A DNA stretch of 64,000 nucleotides from an uncultured Tropicimonas sp. (GTDB lineage: Bacteria; Pseudomonadota; Alphaproteobacteria; Rhodobacterales; Rhodobacteraceae). Made by a program: the position numbers and the translations under genes. The stretch covers positions 60,359-124,358 of the forward strand of contig CANMIP010000017.1 in NCBI GenBank assembly GCA_947497945.1. The letters run 5' to 3'. Shown one piece after another: positions 43,071-50,279 of the stretch (positions within the stretch are counted from its first letter, which is position 1; every line of letters begins with the position of its first letter). The notes under the pieces were generated by a model. That model did no database searches. It saw nothing but the letters and a program-made list of their open reading frames with translations, and was not told the DNA's origin.

Positions 43071-44036
43071 ATGGAATCTATAATGAAGCCGTATGAGCAA
43101 CGTTTTCCCTGGCAGCTCGACTGGAACCTGCTGCGGACCTTCATGGTGGTTGTCGAGCAGCGGGGCATCTCCCGCGCGGCCAGCTTTCTCGGGCTCAAAC
43201 AACCGACGGTGTCGGCGGCACTGAAGCGGCTGGAAGAGACCACGGGCAAGGTGCTGATCGTGCGAAAACCGCATGAATTCAGGGTCACACGGGCCGGGCG
43301 GATGCTCTATACCGAGTGCTGTTCGATCTTCGGCACCGTCTCGCAGCTGCCCTCGCTGCTGGAGGTCGATGGCGAGATCCTGCGCGGCCATATCTCTGTG
43401 GCCATCGCCAGCCATGTCATTTCCCCGCATTTCGACGACGTGCTGCACGGGTTTGCCCAGCGGCACCCGAAGGTGACCTATTCCTTCACTGTCGCTGAGA
43501 GTGATGAAATTTGCGGCCGCATCAGTCAAAACCGCGCCAGTTTGGGAATTTGCCTGCTGCCGGAGATCCCGGCCGATCTCGATGCCGCGATTCTGTATCG
43601 CGAGTATTTCGGCCTGTTCTGCGGTCCGCGCCACAGGCTGTTCGACGCCGAGGCGATTGAACTATCCGACCTTGCGGGCGAAGCGTCGGTCTCGTTCCAG
43701 ACCGAAACCGAGGATGGCCCGCTCGACCCGGTGGCGCGCCTGCGGGCCCGCGCCGGCATCGACACCGGCTGGAGCGGCGTGTCGTCGAACCTGCACGAGC
43801 TGCGTCGGATGATCGTGGCCGATATCGGTGTCGGCGCCCTGCCGCTGCATGTTGCACGATACGATGTCGATTATGGTCGTTTGCGCCAACTGCCGCCCTA
43901 TGACGACCTTCCGCTGATCAATATCTACCTGCTGACCAATCCGAACCGCCGATGGTCCGCGCCCGAGGCCGCCTTCCTCTCGGCTTGCCGGGAGATGATG
44001 GCTGGAACGGAGCTTTCCGAGCGGACCTATCGATAA
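43071..44036 (+). CDS. LysR-family transcriptional regulator
   Basis: A 321-residue LysR protein. The winged HTH spans about 15-75: LDWNLLRTFMVVVEQRGISRAASFLG's region leads to LKQPTVSAALKRLEETTGK. The rest is the periplasmic-binding-like effector domain (HISVAIASHVI, RASLGICLLP). It is divergent from the transporter/aminotransferase operon and probably controls it in response to the substrate or an intermediate. ATG 43071 has no clear ribosome-binding site; an ATG four codons in (43083) has GGAA upstream and is an alternative. Confidence 0.9.
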   Translation: MESIMKPYEQRFPWQLDWNLLRTFMVVVEQRGISRAASFLGLKQPTVSAALKRLEETTGKVLIVRKPHEFRVTRAGRMLYTECCSIFGTVSQLPSLLEVDGEILRGHISVAIASHVISPHFDDVLHGFAQRHPKVTYSFTVAESDEICGRISQNRASLGICLLPEIPADLDAAILYREYFGLFCGPRHRLFDAEAIELSDLAGEASVSFQTETEDGPLDPVARLRARAGIDTGWSGVSSNLHELRRMIVADIGVGALPLHVARYDVDYGRLRQLPPYDDLPLINIYLLTNPNRRWSAPEAAFLSACREMMAGTELSERTYR

Positions 44037-44108
44037 CACGCGGCAGGGGCGCTCGCGGGAGGTTGCACCTGTGGGACGGCGGACGGCGGACCGGCGGTGT
44101 TGCGCTCC

Positions 44109-45368
44109 TCAGGGAGTGTCCGTTCCCCACTTTGCGAGCGCCGCCGCCAGCTCGGGATGGTCCTTCGCGTAATCGCACAGTTCGACATCCTGTTCCGCCG
44201 CCCGCCACGCCTGGCGAACGGCACGCACACCGGCCGGCGTGCCCATCGGGTGACCATGGATGCCGCCGCCGGCAAGATACATCAGGTCCAGCGTGCGGCC
44301 CGTCTGCCGGTAGGTGTCGACGGCCTGGCCACCCCATTGGCCCGAACAGACGACCGGGAGAGGGCGGTCTGCCGGGGAGAAGATCGGTTCGGCGAGGTCA
44401 TGGAAGGACCGGATGAAGCTCTCGTCGGGCTCCCAGTATTTTGCCCGTATGCCGTTGATCTGAAACTGGTCGACCCCGAGCAGCCGCCAGATCTTCTGAT
44501 AGGCGCGAAACTCCATGCCGAGACCGGGATGGCGGGTGAGGATGTCCCAGCCGTTGCGATGGGCGTGCAGGCAGAGCCGCGAGCGTTTGCGCAGGAAGGA
44601 CATGCCGCCATGTCCGATGGAGTTGATGTTCACGACCGCCGCGGTGCCGCCGGCCGCTGCCACGATGTCATGGTTTCGCATCATCACGTCCGGGTCGGCG
44701 GAGGAGATCCCGAAAGCATACATGACCTTCTTCCCGGTGCGTTGCTCGTGATCGTGGATGACGGGCATGATCGCCCCGACACGGTCATCGAGCGATGAAT
44801 AGCCGGGGCTCATCAGCTTCTCGTCATCCTTGATGAAGTCGACCCCGGCCGCGCAGAGCTCCGCCACGACCCGCGCCGTTTCGTCCGGCAACAGCCCCAG
44901 CGAGGGCTTGATGATCGAGGCGATCATCGGTCCTTCGGCCACGCCCATGAGGCGACGGGACCCGTCGATGCCGAACTGGGGGCCCGGATGGACGGCCCAT
45001 TCCCTTGGCAGGTCGATATCCATGACGCGGATGCCGGTGGCGCCGCGGACGGCGAAGACACCGCCGATGGTGATGGTTGCCAGGGCGGCGATATCGGTTC
45101 CGACGGCTTCGAGCGGATAGGCGATCACGACATCGGCACGGTTGTAGGGGCCGGTTCCGCCGGGATCGGGGAAGGAGGGCACCTCGGCGGGCGGGCGCGG
45201 CGTGATGCGCTCCACCCGTGCGGCGCAGCGAGCGCGGACGGCGTCCGTTTCGCCGGGCAGCTCGGTGAAGGTTCCGGTCGACTGGTCGGCGGCGATCTTC
45301 GCGGCGAGCGCCTCGATATTGCCGGGGGTCTCGAGCCGGTAGGTGACCTTGATCTCGCTGCGTGACAT
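44109..45368 (-). CDS. RuBisCO-like protein of the 3-oxo-isoapionate-4-phosphate type
   Basis: A 419-residue form IV RuBisCO-like protein. The active-site framework is kept: K154 in SIIKPSLGL, and K180, D182 and E183 in VDFIKDDEKL, matching the carbamylated Lys, Asp and Glu of RuBisCO, with NSIGHGGMS and SGQWGGQAV in the phosphate sites. RLPs next to a DUF1537 kinase and an ApnO-type enzyme act on 3-oxo-isoapionate 4-phosphate, either decarboxylating it or splitting it to 3-phosphoglycerate and glycolate (OiaX or OiaT in the apionate literature). I cannot tell which reaction from sequence alone. Twenty bp separate it from the kinase. Confidence 0.88.
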   Translation of the reverse strand: MSRSEIKVTYRLETPGNIEALAAKIAADQSTGTFTELPGETDAVRARCAARVERITPRPPAEVPSFPDPGGTGPYNRADVVIAYPLEAVGTDIAALATITIGGVFAVRGATGIRVMDIDLPREWAVHPGPQFGIDGSRRLMGVAEGPMIASIIKPSLGLLPDETARVVAELCAAGVDFIKDDEKLMSPGYSSLDDRVGAIMPVIHDHEQRTGKKVMYAFGISSADPDVMMRNHDIVAAAGGTAAVVNINSIGHGGMSFLRKRSRLCLHAHRNGWDILTRHPGLGMEFRAYQKIWRLLGVDQFQINGIRAKYWEPDESFIRSFHDLAEPIFSPADRPLPVVCSGQWGGQAVDTYRQTGRTLDLMYLAGGGIHGHPMGTPAGVRAVRQAWRAAEQDVELCDYAKDHPELAAALAKWGTDTP

Positions 45369-45388
45369 GGTTTTTTCCCGTTCAGGTT

Positions 45389-46783
45389 TCAGCGCGGCCC
45401 GCCGCCGCTGCGGACCCAGCCGAAATAGTCGGGCGAGCCCATCTGGCCGCCCTTCAGGGCAAGCTCCAGACCGTCCATCGGACCGTCGGAATGGGCGCGG
45501 AAGATCGAAGCGCCCGGTATCGTCGGCGCCAAGGCGGAGAGGGCGAAGATGCCCAGCTGCTGTGTGGCAAAGCCCGAGGTGTCGCCGCCGGACACCACCG
45601 CGCGGCGCACGTCGCTGCGGTCCAACACCCGGTGAAGCACCTGTCCCAGGGCCTCGCCAATGGCGCGGTTGGCCGCCTGCATGGGCGTCCCCGTTTCAGA
45701 GACAGCGGCGCGGAACCGTGCCACGGCCGGGTCGTCGGGGCCGGTGGCGGTGTGGACGAGCGGGTCGCGCCCCTCGGACAGGGCGGCCAGCGAGGCCTCG
45801 ACGACATGCGCGACTTCCCGTTCGATCTCTTCCTCGCCCTGGCAGACCCGTGTCGCATCGAAGGCGATGGTGGCAAAGCCGTTCTCCCCGGACCAGGCGA
45901 TCTGCGCGGCCGTGGTCGGCGAGACCGACCCCGAGACCGACATCATGCCGGCCGAGCGCCCCAGCCCGGTCGGTGGCTCGGCGCGCTCCAGCTTGCCGCT
46001 CTGGCACCAGTGCTCGACCAGCGCATATTCCACGCCCTGCGAGCCGATCGCCAGCGGGCTGGTCTTTCGCGCCTGCCAGATCGCGCGGCCGGCAGCGGCA
46101 TCGGTGGCGGCATCCATCGTGTCGATGCTGACGGCGCAGAGGTTTCCTGCGGTGGGCGCCGGGGCCGCGTCCAGACCCGCACCATTCGCGAGATCCTCCA
46201 TCGACAGAAGATGGGTCTCAAGCCGGTCGGACTGGCGCGCGATATGGCCTGCGACATCGGAATCGTCCATCGGCGTGACCGGGTGGCGGGACATGACAGG
46301 GTGGCGGTCGAGGCGAAACACCTCGTTGCCCATCCCGGCGAAGAGATGTCCGAAACACTGGTAGCGGCGCATCCGGGGAGCCGCGACGACGATCGGCACG
46401 CAGGTCGCGCCCAGCCTGTCCGCCCCGATCTCCAGCGCGCGCCCGATCGAGCCGGTCTCCGGCGAGGAATCCAGCGTCGAGCAGACCTTGTAATGGATCA
46501 GTTCGGGACCGAGCGTGTCCAGCCGGGCGAAGACATCTGGCAGGGTCGCGTCCATCCAGTCCGGCGACCGGGTTCGTGCGGTCGAGGCCACGCCAATCGC
46601 CCGCAGGTCCGGAAAGCGGTCGAGCTGCGCCGGGCTCGGGATGTCGAGAAACAGGATCGCGGGCAGGCCCGAGAAGGTCAACACCTCCATGACGGCTGCG
46701 GCGCCGGTGAAGTCATCCCCGTACCAGGCCACGAGCAGCCCGTCGCCGAGGCTCGGCGTGTCGGCATCCGGTCCGCCTGTCAT
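45389..46783 (-). CDS. oiaK: DUF1537 four-carbon acid sugar kinase family protein, probable 3-oxo-isoapionate kinase
   Basis: A 464-residue kinase. The N-terminal substrate domain has AWYGDDFTGA, the DUF1537 signature with its Asp pair; the C-terminal nucleotide domain has VSGSVSPTTAAQ and VVSGGDTSG. The family phosphorylates four- and five-carbon sugar acids. Its place between the RuBisCO-like protein and the ApnO-type enzyme points to 3-oxo-isoapionate. ATG 46783 with AGGA eight bases before it is preferred; an ATG nine codons upstream (46810) has no ribosome-binding site and lies in the promoter zone. Confidence 0.82.
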   Translation of the reverse strand: MTGGPDADTPSLGDGLLVAWYGDDFTGAAAVMEVLTFSGLPAILFLDIPSPAQLDRFPDLRAIGVASTARTRSPDWMDATLPDVFARLDTLGPELIHYKVCSTLDSSPETGSIGRALEIGADRLGATCVPIVVAAPRMRRYQCFGHLFAGMGNEVFRLDRHPVMSRHPVTPMDDSDVAGHIARQSDRLETHLLSMEDLANGAGLDAAPAPTAGNLCAVSIDTMDAATDAAAGRAIWQARKTSPLAIGSQGVEYALVEHWCQSGKLERAEPPTGLGRSAGMMSVSGSVSPTTAAQIAWSGENGFATIAFDATRVCQGEEEIEREVAHVVEASLAALSEGRDPLVHTATGPDDPAVARFRAAVSETGTPMQAANRAIGEALGQVLHRVLDRSDVRRAVVSGGDTSGFATQQLGIFALSALAPTIPGASIFRAHSDGPMDGLELALKGGQMGSPDYFGWVRSGGGPR

Positions 46784-46809
46784 TGCTGAATTCCTGTTGA
46801 CATTTGACA

Positions 46810-46847
46810 TGGTGATATACTTATTAAGTCATCATACCAGTTGTCAA
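46810..46847 (-). promoter_or_regulatory. Promoter and operator-like palindrome between the kinase and oxidoisomerase genes
   Basis: On the minus strand TTGACA (46842-46847) is followed after 15 bases by TAATAA (46821-46826), a fair -35/-10 pair for the kinase and RuBisCO-like genes. The exact palindrome ACTTA-T-TAAGT (46819-46829) covers the -10, and TGGT/ACCA half-sites flank it at 46810-46839, similar to FadR-type operators. The FadR-family gene at 47869 is the obvious candidate repressor. Confidence 0.5.
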
Positions 46848-46890
46848 TCCGATTCCTGGCAAGCAGGAATGGAAAAGAGGAGAAGCGATC

Positions 46891-47721
46891 GTGACCAATC
46901 TGGCGTTGTTTGGAGCGGGCGGGAAAATGGGGATGCGGCTTGGGGCGAACCTCGCCAAGTCGGGAGAGTTCGAGACCCTGCATGTGGAAGTGTCCGAAGA
47001 GGGCCAGCAGCGTGTGAAGGAGGCCTTCGGGGTCGATTGCGTCGATCCGGAGACCGCGCTTCAGGATGCCGATGTGATCGTGCTGGCGGTTCCGGACACG
47101 CTGATCGGAAAGATATCGCACGCCATAATCGACAAGGTGAAGCCCGGCGCGATGGTCTTCTGTCTCGACGGGGCGGCGCCCTTTGCCGGGCATCTTCCCG
47201 AGCGCGAGGACATCACCTATTTCGTCTCTCACCCCTGTCATCCCCCGATCTGGAACGACGAGACCGAGCTTGAGGCCAGGCGCGACTATTTCGGCGGGAT
47301 CGCCGCGAAACAGGGCATCGTGAACGTGCTCGTCCAGGGGCCGGAGAGCGATTTCGCGCTTGGCGAAGCTGTCGCGAAGACGATCTACGCGCCGGTTGTC
47401 CGGTCGCATCGCGTGACGCTGAAGCAATTCGCACTGCTCGAGCCGGGGCTCTCGGAGACGGTGAACGGATCGCTGATGGCGGTCCTGCGGCAGGCGATGG
47501 ACGAGGTCATTGCCCGTGGCGTGAGCTATGATTGCGCCCGGGATTTCCTGCTGGGGCACATGAATATCATGGGCGCCGTGACTTTCGACCAGCATGAAGG
47601 GGTGTTCTCCGACGCGGCCAACAAGGCGATCGAATATGGCATTCCGGTGCTCATGAAGGATGACTGGAAGCGCTGCTTCGACGAGGACGAGATCGCGGCA
47701 AGCGTCGAGCGGATCACCTGA
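46891..47721 (+). CDS. apnO: Probable D-apionate oxidoisomerase (phosphogluconate-dehydrogenase-like)
   Basis: A 276-residue NAD-dependent dehydrogenase. The Rossmann motif is LALFGAGGKMGMRLG, followed by DADVIVLAVPDTLIGK and a helical C-terminal domain (LKQFALLEPGLSETV). The conserved PCHPPIWNDET segment is typical of the ApnO-like group. ApnO oxidises and isomerises D-apionate to 3-oxo-isoapionate, which the neighbouring kinase then phosphorylates. GAGGAG before GTG 46891 sets the start. It is divergent from the kinase. The identity rests on sequence class plus its partners. Confidence 0.8.
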   Translation: MTNLALFGAGGKMGMRLGANLAKSGEFETLHVEVSEEGQQRVKEAFGVDCVDPETALQDADVIVLAVPDTLIGKISHAIIDKVKPGAMVFCLDGAAPFAGHLPEREDITYFVSHPCHPPIWNDETELEARRDYFGGIAAKQGIVNVLVQGPESDFALGEAVAKTIYAPVVRSHRVTLKQFALLEPGLSETVNGSLMAVLRQAMDEVIARGVSYDCARDFLLGHMNIMGAVTFDQHEGVFSDAANKAIEYGIPVLMKDDWKRCFDEDEIAASVERIT

Positions 47722-47765
47722 CCCGGACCCGCCCTTGCGGATCCCGGGCAGGGTAGGGGCAGGCG

Positions 47766-47809
47766 GACGGTCCCTTGCGGGTCAGGAATTGGACATCGCA
47801 AGGGCCGTC
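47766..47809. terminator. Hairpin after the oxidoisomerase gene
   Basis: GACGGTCCCTTGCG (47766-47779) pairs with CGCAAGGGCCGTC (47797-47809) with one bulge and a 17-base loop. No U tract follows, so termination is possible but not certain; a structured leader for the next gene is the alternative. Confidence 0.5.
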
Positions 47810-47868
47810 GCCCTGTTGTTCCGACGGCGTCCGGGGTACCCAATGGCAAAAGGCAAGATGGATGAGGC

Positions 47869-48609
47869 ATGGTTCAGGACACACCCTTCGCGAACACTCC
47901 GGTTGAGCCGATCCAGCGGAAGAAACTGTCGGATCAGGTGTTCGACCGGCTCTGGCGCATGATCGAGACGGGGGAACTTGCCCCAGGAGACTTCCTGCCC
48001 TCCGAACGCGCGCTCATGGAACTCTTCGCTGTCGGGCGGCCGGCGGTGCGCGAGGCGTTGCAGATGCTGGCGAACAAGGGGCTGATCTCGATTTCCCATG
48101 GCGAGCGCAGCCGCGTGAACGCGCTGGACGCCACCACGGCGCTGGGGCAGGTCGACGAGATCGCAAAGCTGCTGCTGTCCTCGGAGCCGTCCAATGTCGA
48201 TCACCTCAAGCAGCTTCGGCGGATCCTGGAGGCGGGAACGGTTCGCATCGCGGCCGGGCATTGCACGGCCGAAGATGCACTGGAGCTGCGGGCGTTGATC
48301 GCGGAACAACACGCCCGGCTTGGTGATGACAAGGCCTTCATCGAAGCCGATATCGCCTTTCACGTCCGTATCGCCCGGATCACCGGTAACCCGCTTCTGG
48401 AGAGCGTCACGCGGGCAATGCTGACCTGGCTGCTCGAATACTACCGGCCAGTGCTGCATTGGGAGGGGCGCGAACGCACGACCCTGCGCGAGCATGAGAC
48501 ATTGACCGAACTGCTCTCGGCGCAGGATCAGGACGGCGCTGTCCAGATGATCGAGGACCACCTGACCCGGTCCGATCCGCTCTTTGTCACGGATGGCCGA
48601 CGCACCTGA
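47869..48609 (+). CDS. FadR/GntR-family regulator with FCD domain
   Basis: A 246-residue regulator. Residues 15-85 form a GntR winged helix (LSDQVFDRLWRMIETGELAPG, GRPAVREALQMLANKGLI). The FCD ligand domain follows, with metal-binding His/Asp positions in ADIAFHVRIA and near REHETL. FadR-group proteins usually repress catabolic genes until a sugar acid binds. It lies 147 bp after the oxidoisomerase and should control the apionate genes, including the palindrome at 46819. GATGAGGC precedes ATG 47869. Confidence 0.9.
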   Translation: MVQDTPFANTPVEPIQRKKLSDQVFDRLWRMIETGELAPGDFLPSERALMELFAVGRPAVREALQMLANKGLISISHGERSRVNALDATTALGQVDEIAKLLLSSEPSNVDHLKQLRRILEAGTVRIAAGHCTAEDALELRALIAEQHARLGDDKAFIEADIAFHVRIARITGNPLLESVTRAMLTWLLEYYRPVLHWEGRERTTLREHETLTELLSAQDQDGAVQMIEDHLTRSDPLFVTDGRRT

Positions 48610-49266
48610 CCTAGCGGCGCGATCCGTCGTTCCGATGCTGCGGGGAGCGGCCGACAGGATGCCTGATCCGTAAGAAAATGCAGCAGGCCCCGCCGGGCCC
48701 TGCGGACGGTCCGCGGCCGGGGGGAGGGCAGGGGAGCGCGGACCCGCGCCGCCGCTCCGGCATCCGGACGCGACCACGATCCGGATCGGCTGCATCCATT
48801 CTCGCCAGACCCCGCGCCGATATCTGCCGGGACATGCCTCCGACCGGATGGACCGGTTCCGGGTCGCCGCCCTTGCCGCCATCGTGTTCGCAGCCGTCAT
48901 GTTCTTTTAAGCAGCGATGATGGGGGGCGATCCTGACGGGGTAGGGTGTCCCCCCGGCCTGCAGCTGCCTGACCCGATCGTGAGCATTCGGCTCGGGGGA
49001 ACATTGCTGCCCGTCTATCTCGGCGCCACGGCGGTAGCCCTCCCCCTTGTCTGTCCGGACGGCGGGGGGCATCGGGCCGCTTGTCACAGCAGCCTTGACC
49101 TCCGTGCCCGGCGATGGTGCCTTGAGGTGGTTTGGCGGCCTGCTCATGCGCGGATTCGCGGCTATCACCCTTCTGCGCGTGGCATCGCATGCAACCTACC
49201 GTCCGAGCGCCCCGATCTCGGTCGAAAGACCCCTGACAGCAAACGGACCCAGGCGGAAAGGACGCA
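48610..49266. other. Intergenic stretch without a recognisable gene
   Basis: These 657 bases contain several overlapping open frames on both strands, none resembling a known protein and none with a good start. Composition is very GC-rich with G- and C-runs. A short frame near 49070-49200 (GGIGPLVTAALTSVPG) reads like protein but could not be placed. It may be a decayed gene or spacer. Confidence 0.4.
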
Positions 49267-49899
49267 ATGGACCTCTTGGAACGCTTCATAACCCTCTGGG
49301 TTGTCATCGACCCGATCGGCACCGTCCCGGTCTTCATTGCGGTCACGGCGGCAATGACGGCTGGCGAACGGCGCCGGACCGCCTTGCTGGCGACATTGGT
49401 CAGCCTCGGCGTGCTGCTCTTCTTCCTCGTCCTCGGCCAGCTCCTGATCGACGCGCTTGGCATCAGCCTGCTCTCCTTCCAGGTTGCCGGCGGGATCGTG
49501 CTCTTTCTCTTCGCTCTGACGATGATTTTCGGGGAGCCCAAACCGGATGCCGACCTGCACGCCACCGATGTGGATGCGGGCAATGTCGAGCGCCCGTCCC
49601 CCGCGATCTTCCCGCTTGCGGTCCCGTCGCTTGCCTCGCCCGGCGCGATGCTGGCCATCGTCATCCTGACCGACAACCGGCAGTTCGCGATCGCGGAACA
49701 GGCCGTGACCGCCTGCGTGCTGGCGGCCGTTCTCGCGATTGCCTGGCTGTTCATGTGGCTTGCGGACCCGATCATCCGCCTGATCGGCAATTCCGGCGCC
49801 GCGATTGTAAGCCGGGTGATGGGCATGATCCTGGCCTCGGTCGCCGCCGATACCGTGCTGTCCGCAATGCTGGAAATCTCGCGGAACGGTGCGCTCTAG
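49267..49899 (+). CDS. MarC-family integral membrane protein
   Basis: A 210-residue protein with six predicted helices. LWVVIDPIGTVPVFIAVTAAM and GIVLFLFALTMIFG are MarC/UPF0056 hallmarks, as is the FPLAVPSLASPGAMLA segment, whose proline bends lie in mid-membrane. The family is widespread in Proteobacteria; a link to multiple antibiotic resistance was proposed and later withdrawn, so the function is unknown. GGAAAGGACGCA precedes ATG 49267. Confidence 0.88.
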   Translation: MDLLERFITLWVVIDPIGTVPVFIAVTAAMTAGERRRTALLATLVSLGVLLFFLVLGQLLIDALGISLLSFQVAGGIVLFLFALTMIFGEPKPDADLHATDVDAGNVERPSPAIFPLAVPSLASPGAMLAIVILTDNRQFAIAEQAVTACVLAAVLAIAWLFMWLADPIIRLIGNSGAAIVSRVMGMILASVAADTVLSAMLEISRNGAL

Positions 49900-49949
49900 G
49901 CGGCGCGGCGCACGACCTGGCGCGCAGGATCACTGCGGCGGACCGCGGC

Positions 49950-50279
49950 TCAGCTGGTCGCCATCTCGCGCTCGATATAGGCGCGCAGCTGCTCGGCCTC
50001 CTCGCGCGCATCGCGCAGCCCGTCCATGGCCGCCTGAAGCTCCGCCTCGGTCTGGGTGAGCTGGTTGGTCAGCTCGGCCTCGCGCTGCTGCATATAGGTG
50101 ATCGCCTGGTCGCGGGTTTCCTCTGCCTCGTGCAGGGATTGCGCCATCTTGTCGAGCTCGCCCATCTCCGATTGGGTCACGCGCGTCACGCGATGGATGA
50201 TCCAGGAGGCGAACCAGCCCAGCAGGAAGGCCACGAAGAGGACCGCGGCGGTGGCGACGATGAATTCGGTGCGGTTCAC
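49950..50279 (-). CDS. Membrane-anchored coiled-coil protein
   Basis: A 109-residue protein. One N-terminal membrane helix (TEFIVATAAVLFVAFLLGWFASWII) is followed by a ~70-residue coiled coil (heptads around MAQSLHEAEETRDQAITYM and LTQTEAELQAAMDGL). Its ATG overlaps the stop of the OmpA/BON gene by four bases, so the two are co-translated and may form one envelope complex. No family function is known. Confidence 0.75.
   Translation of the reverse strand: MNRTEFIVATAAVLFVAFLLGWFASWIIHRVTRVTQSEMGELDKMAQSLHEAEETRDQAITYMQQREAELTNQLTQTEAELQAAMDGLRDAREEAEQLRAYIEREMATS

Noticed and set aside
38923..43083. A 1386-codon open frame on the plus strand
   Set aside because: It is the antisense shadow of the ABC transporter operon; the sequence is low in hydrophobic cores, has no family motif, and the opposite strand holds five clear genes.
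48611..49168. A 185-codon minus-strand open frame in the gap before marC
   Set aside because: Its composition is that of random GC-rich sequence, with no hydrophobic core, no start signal and no recognisable motif.
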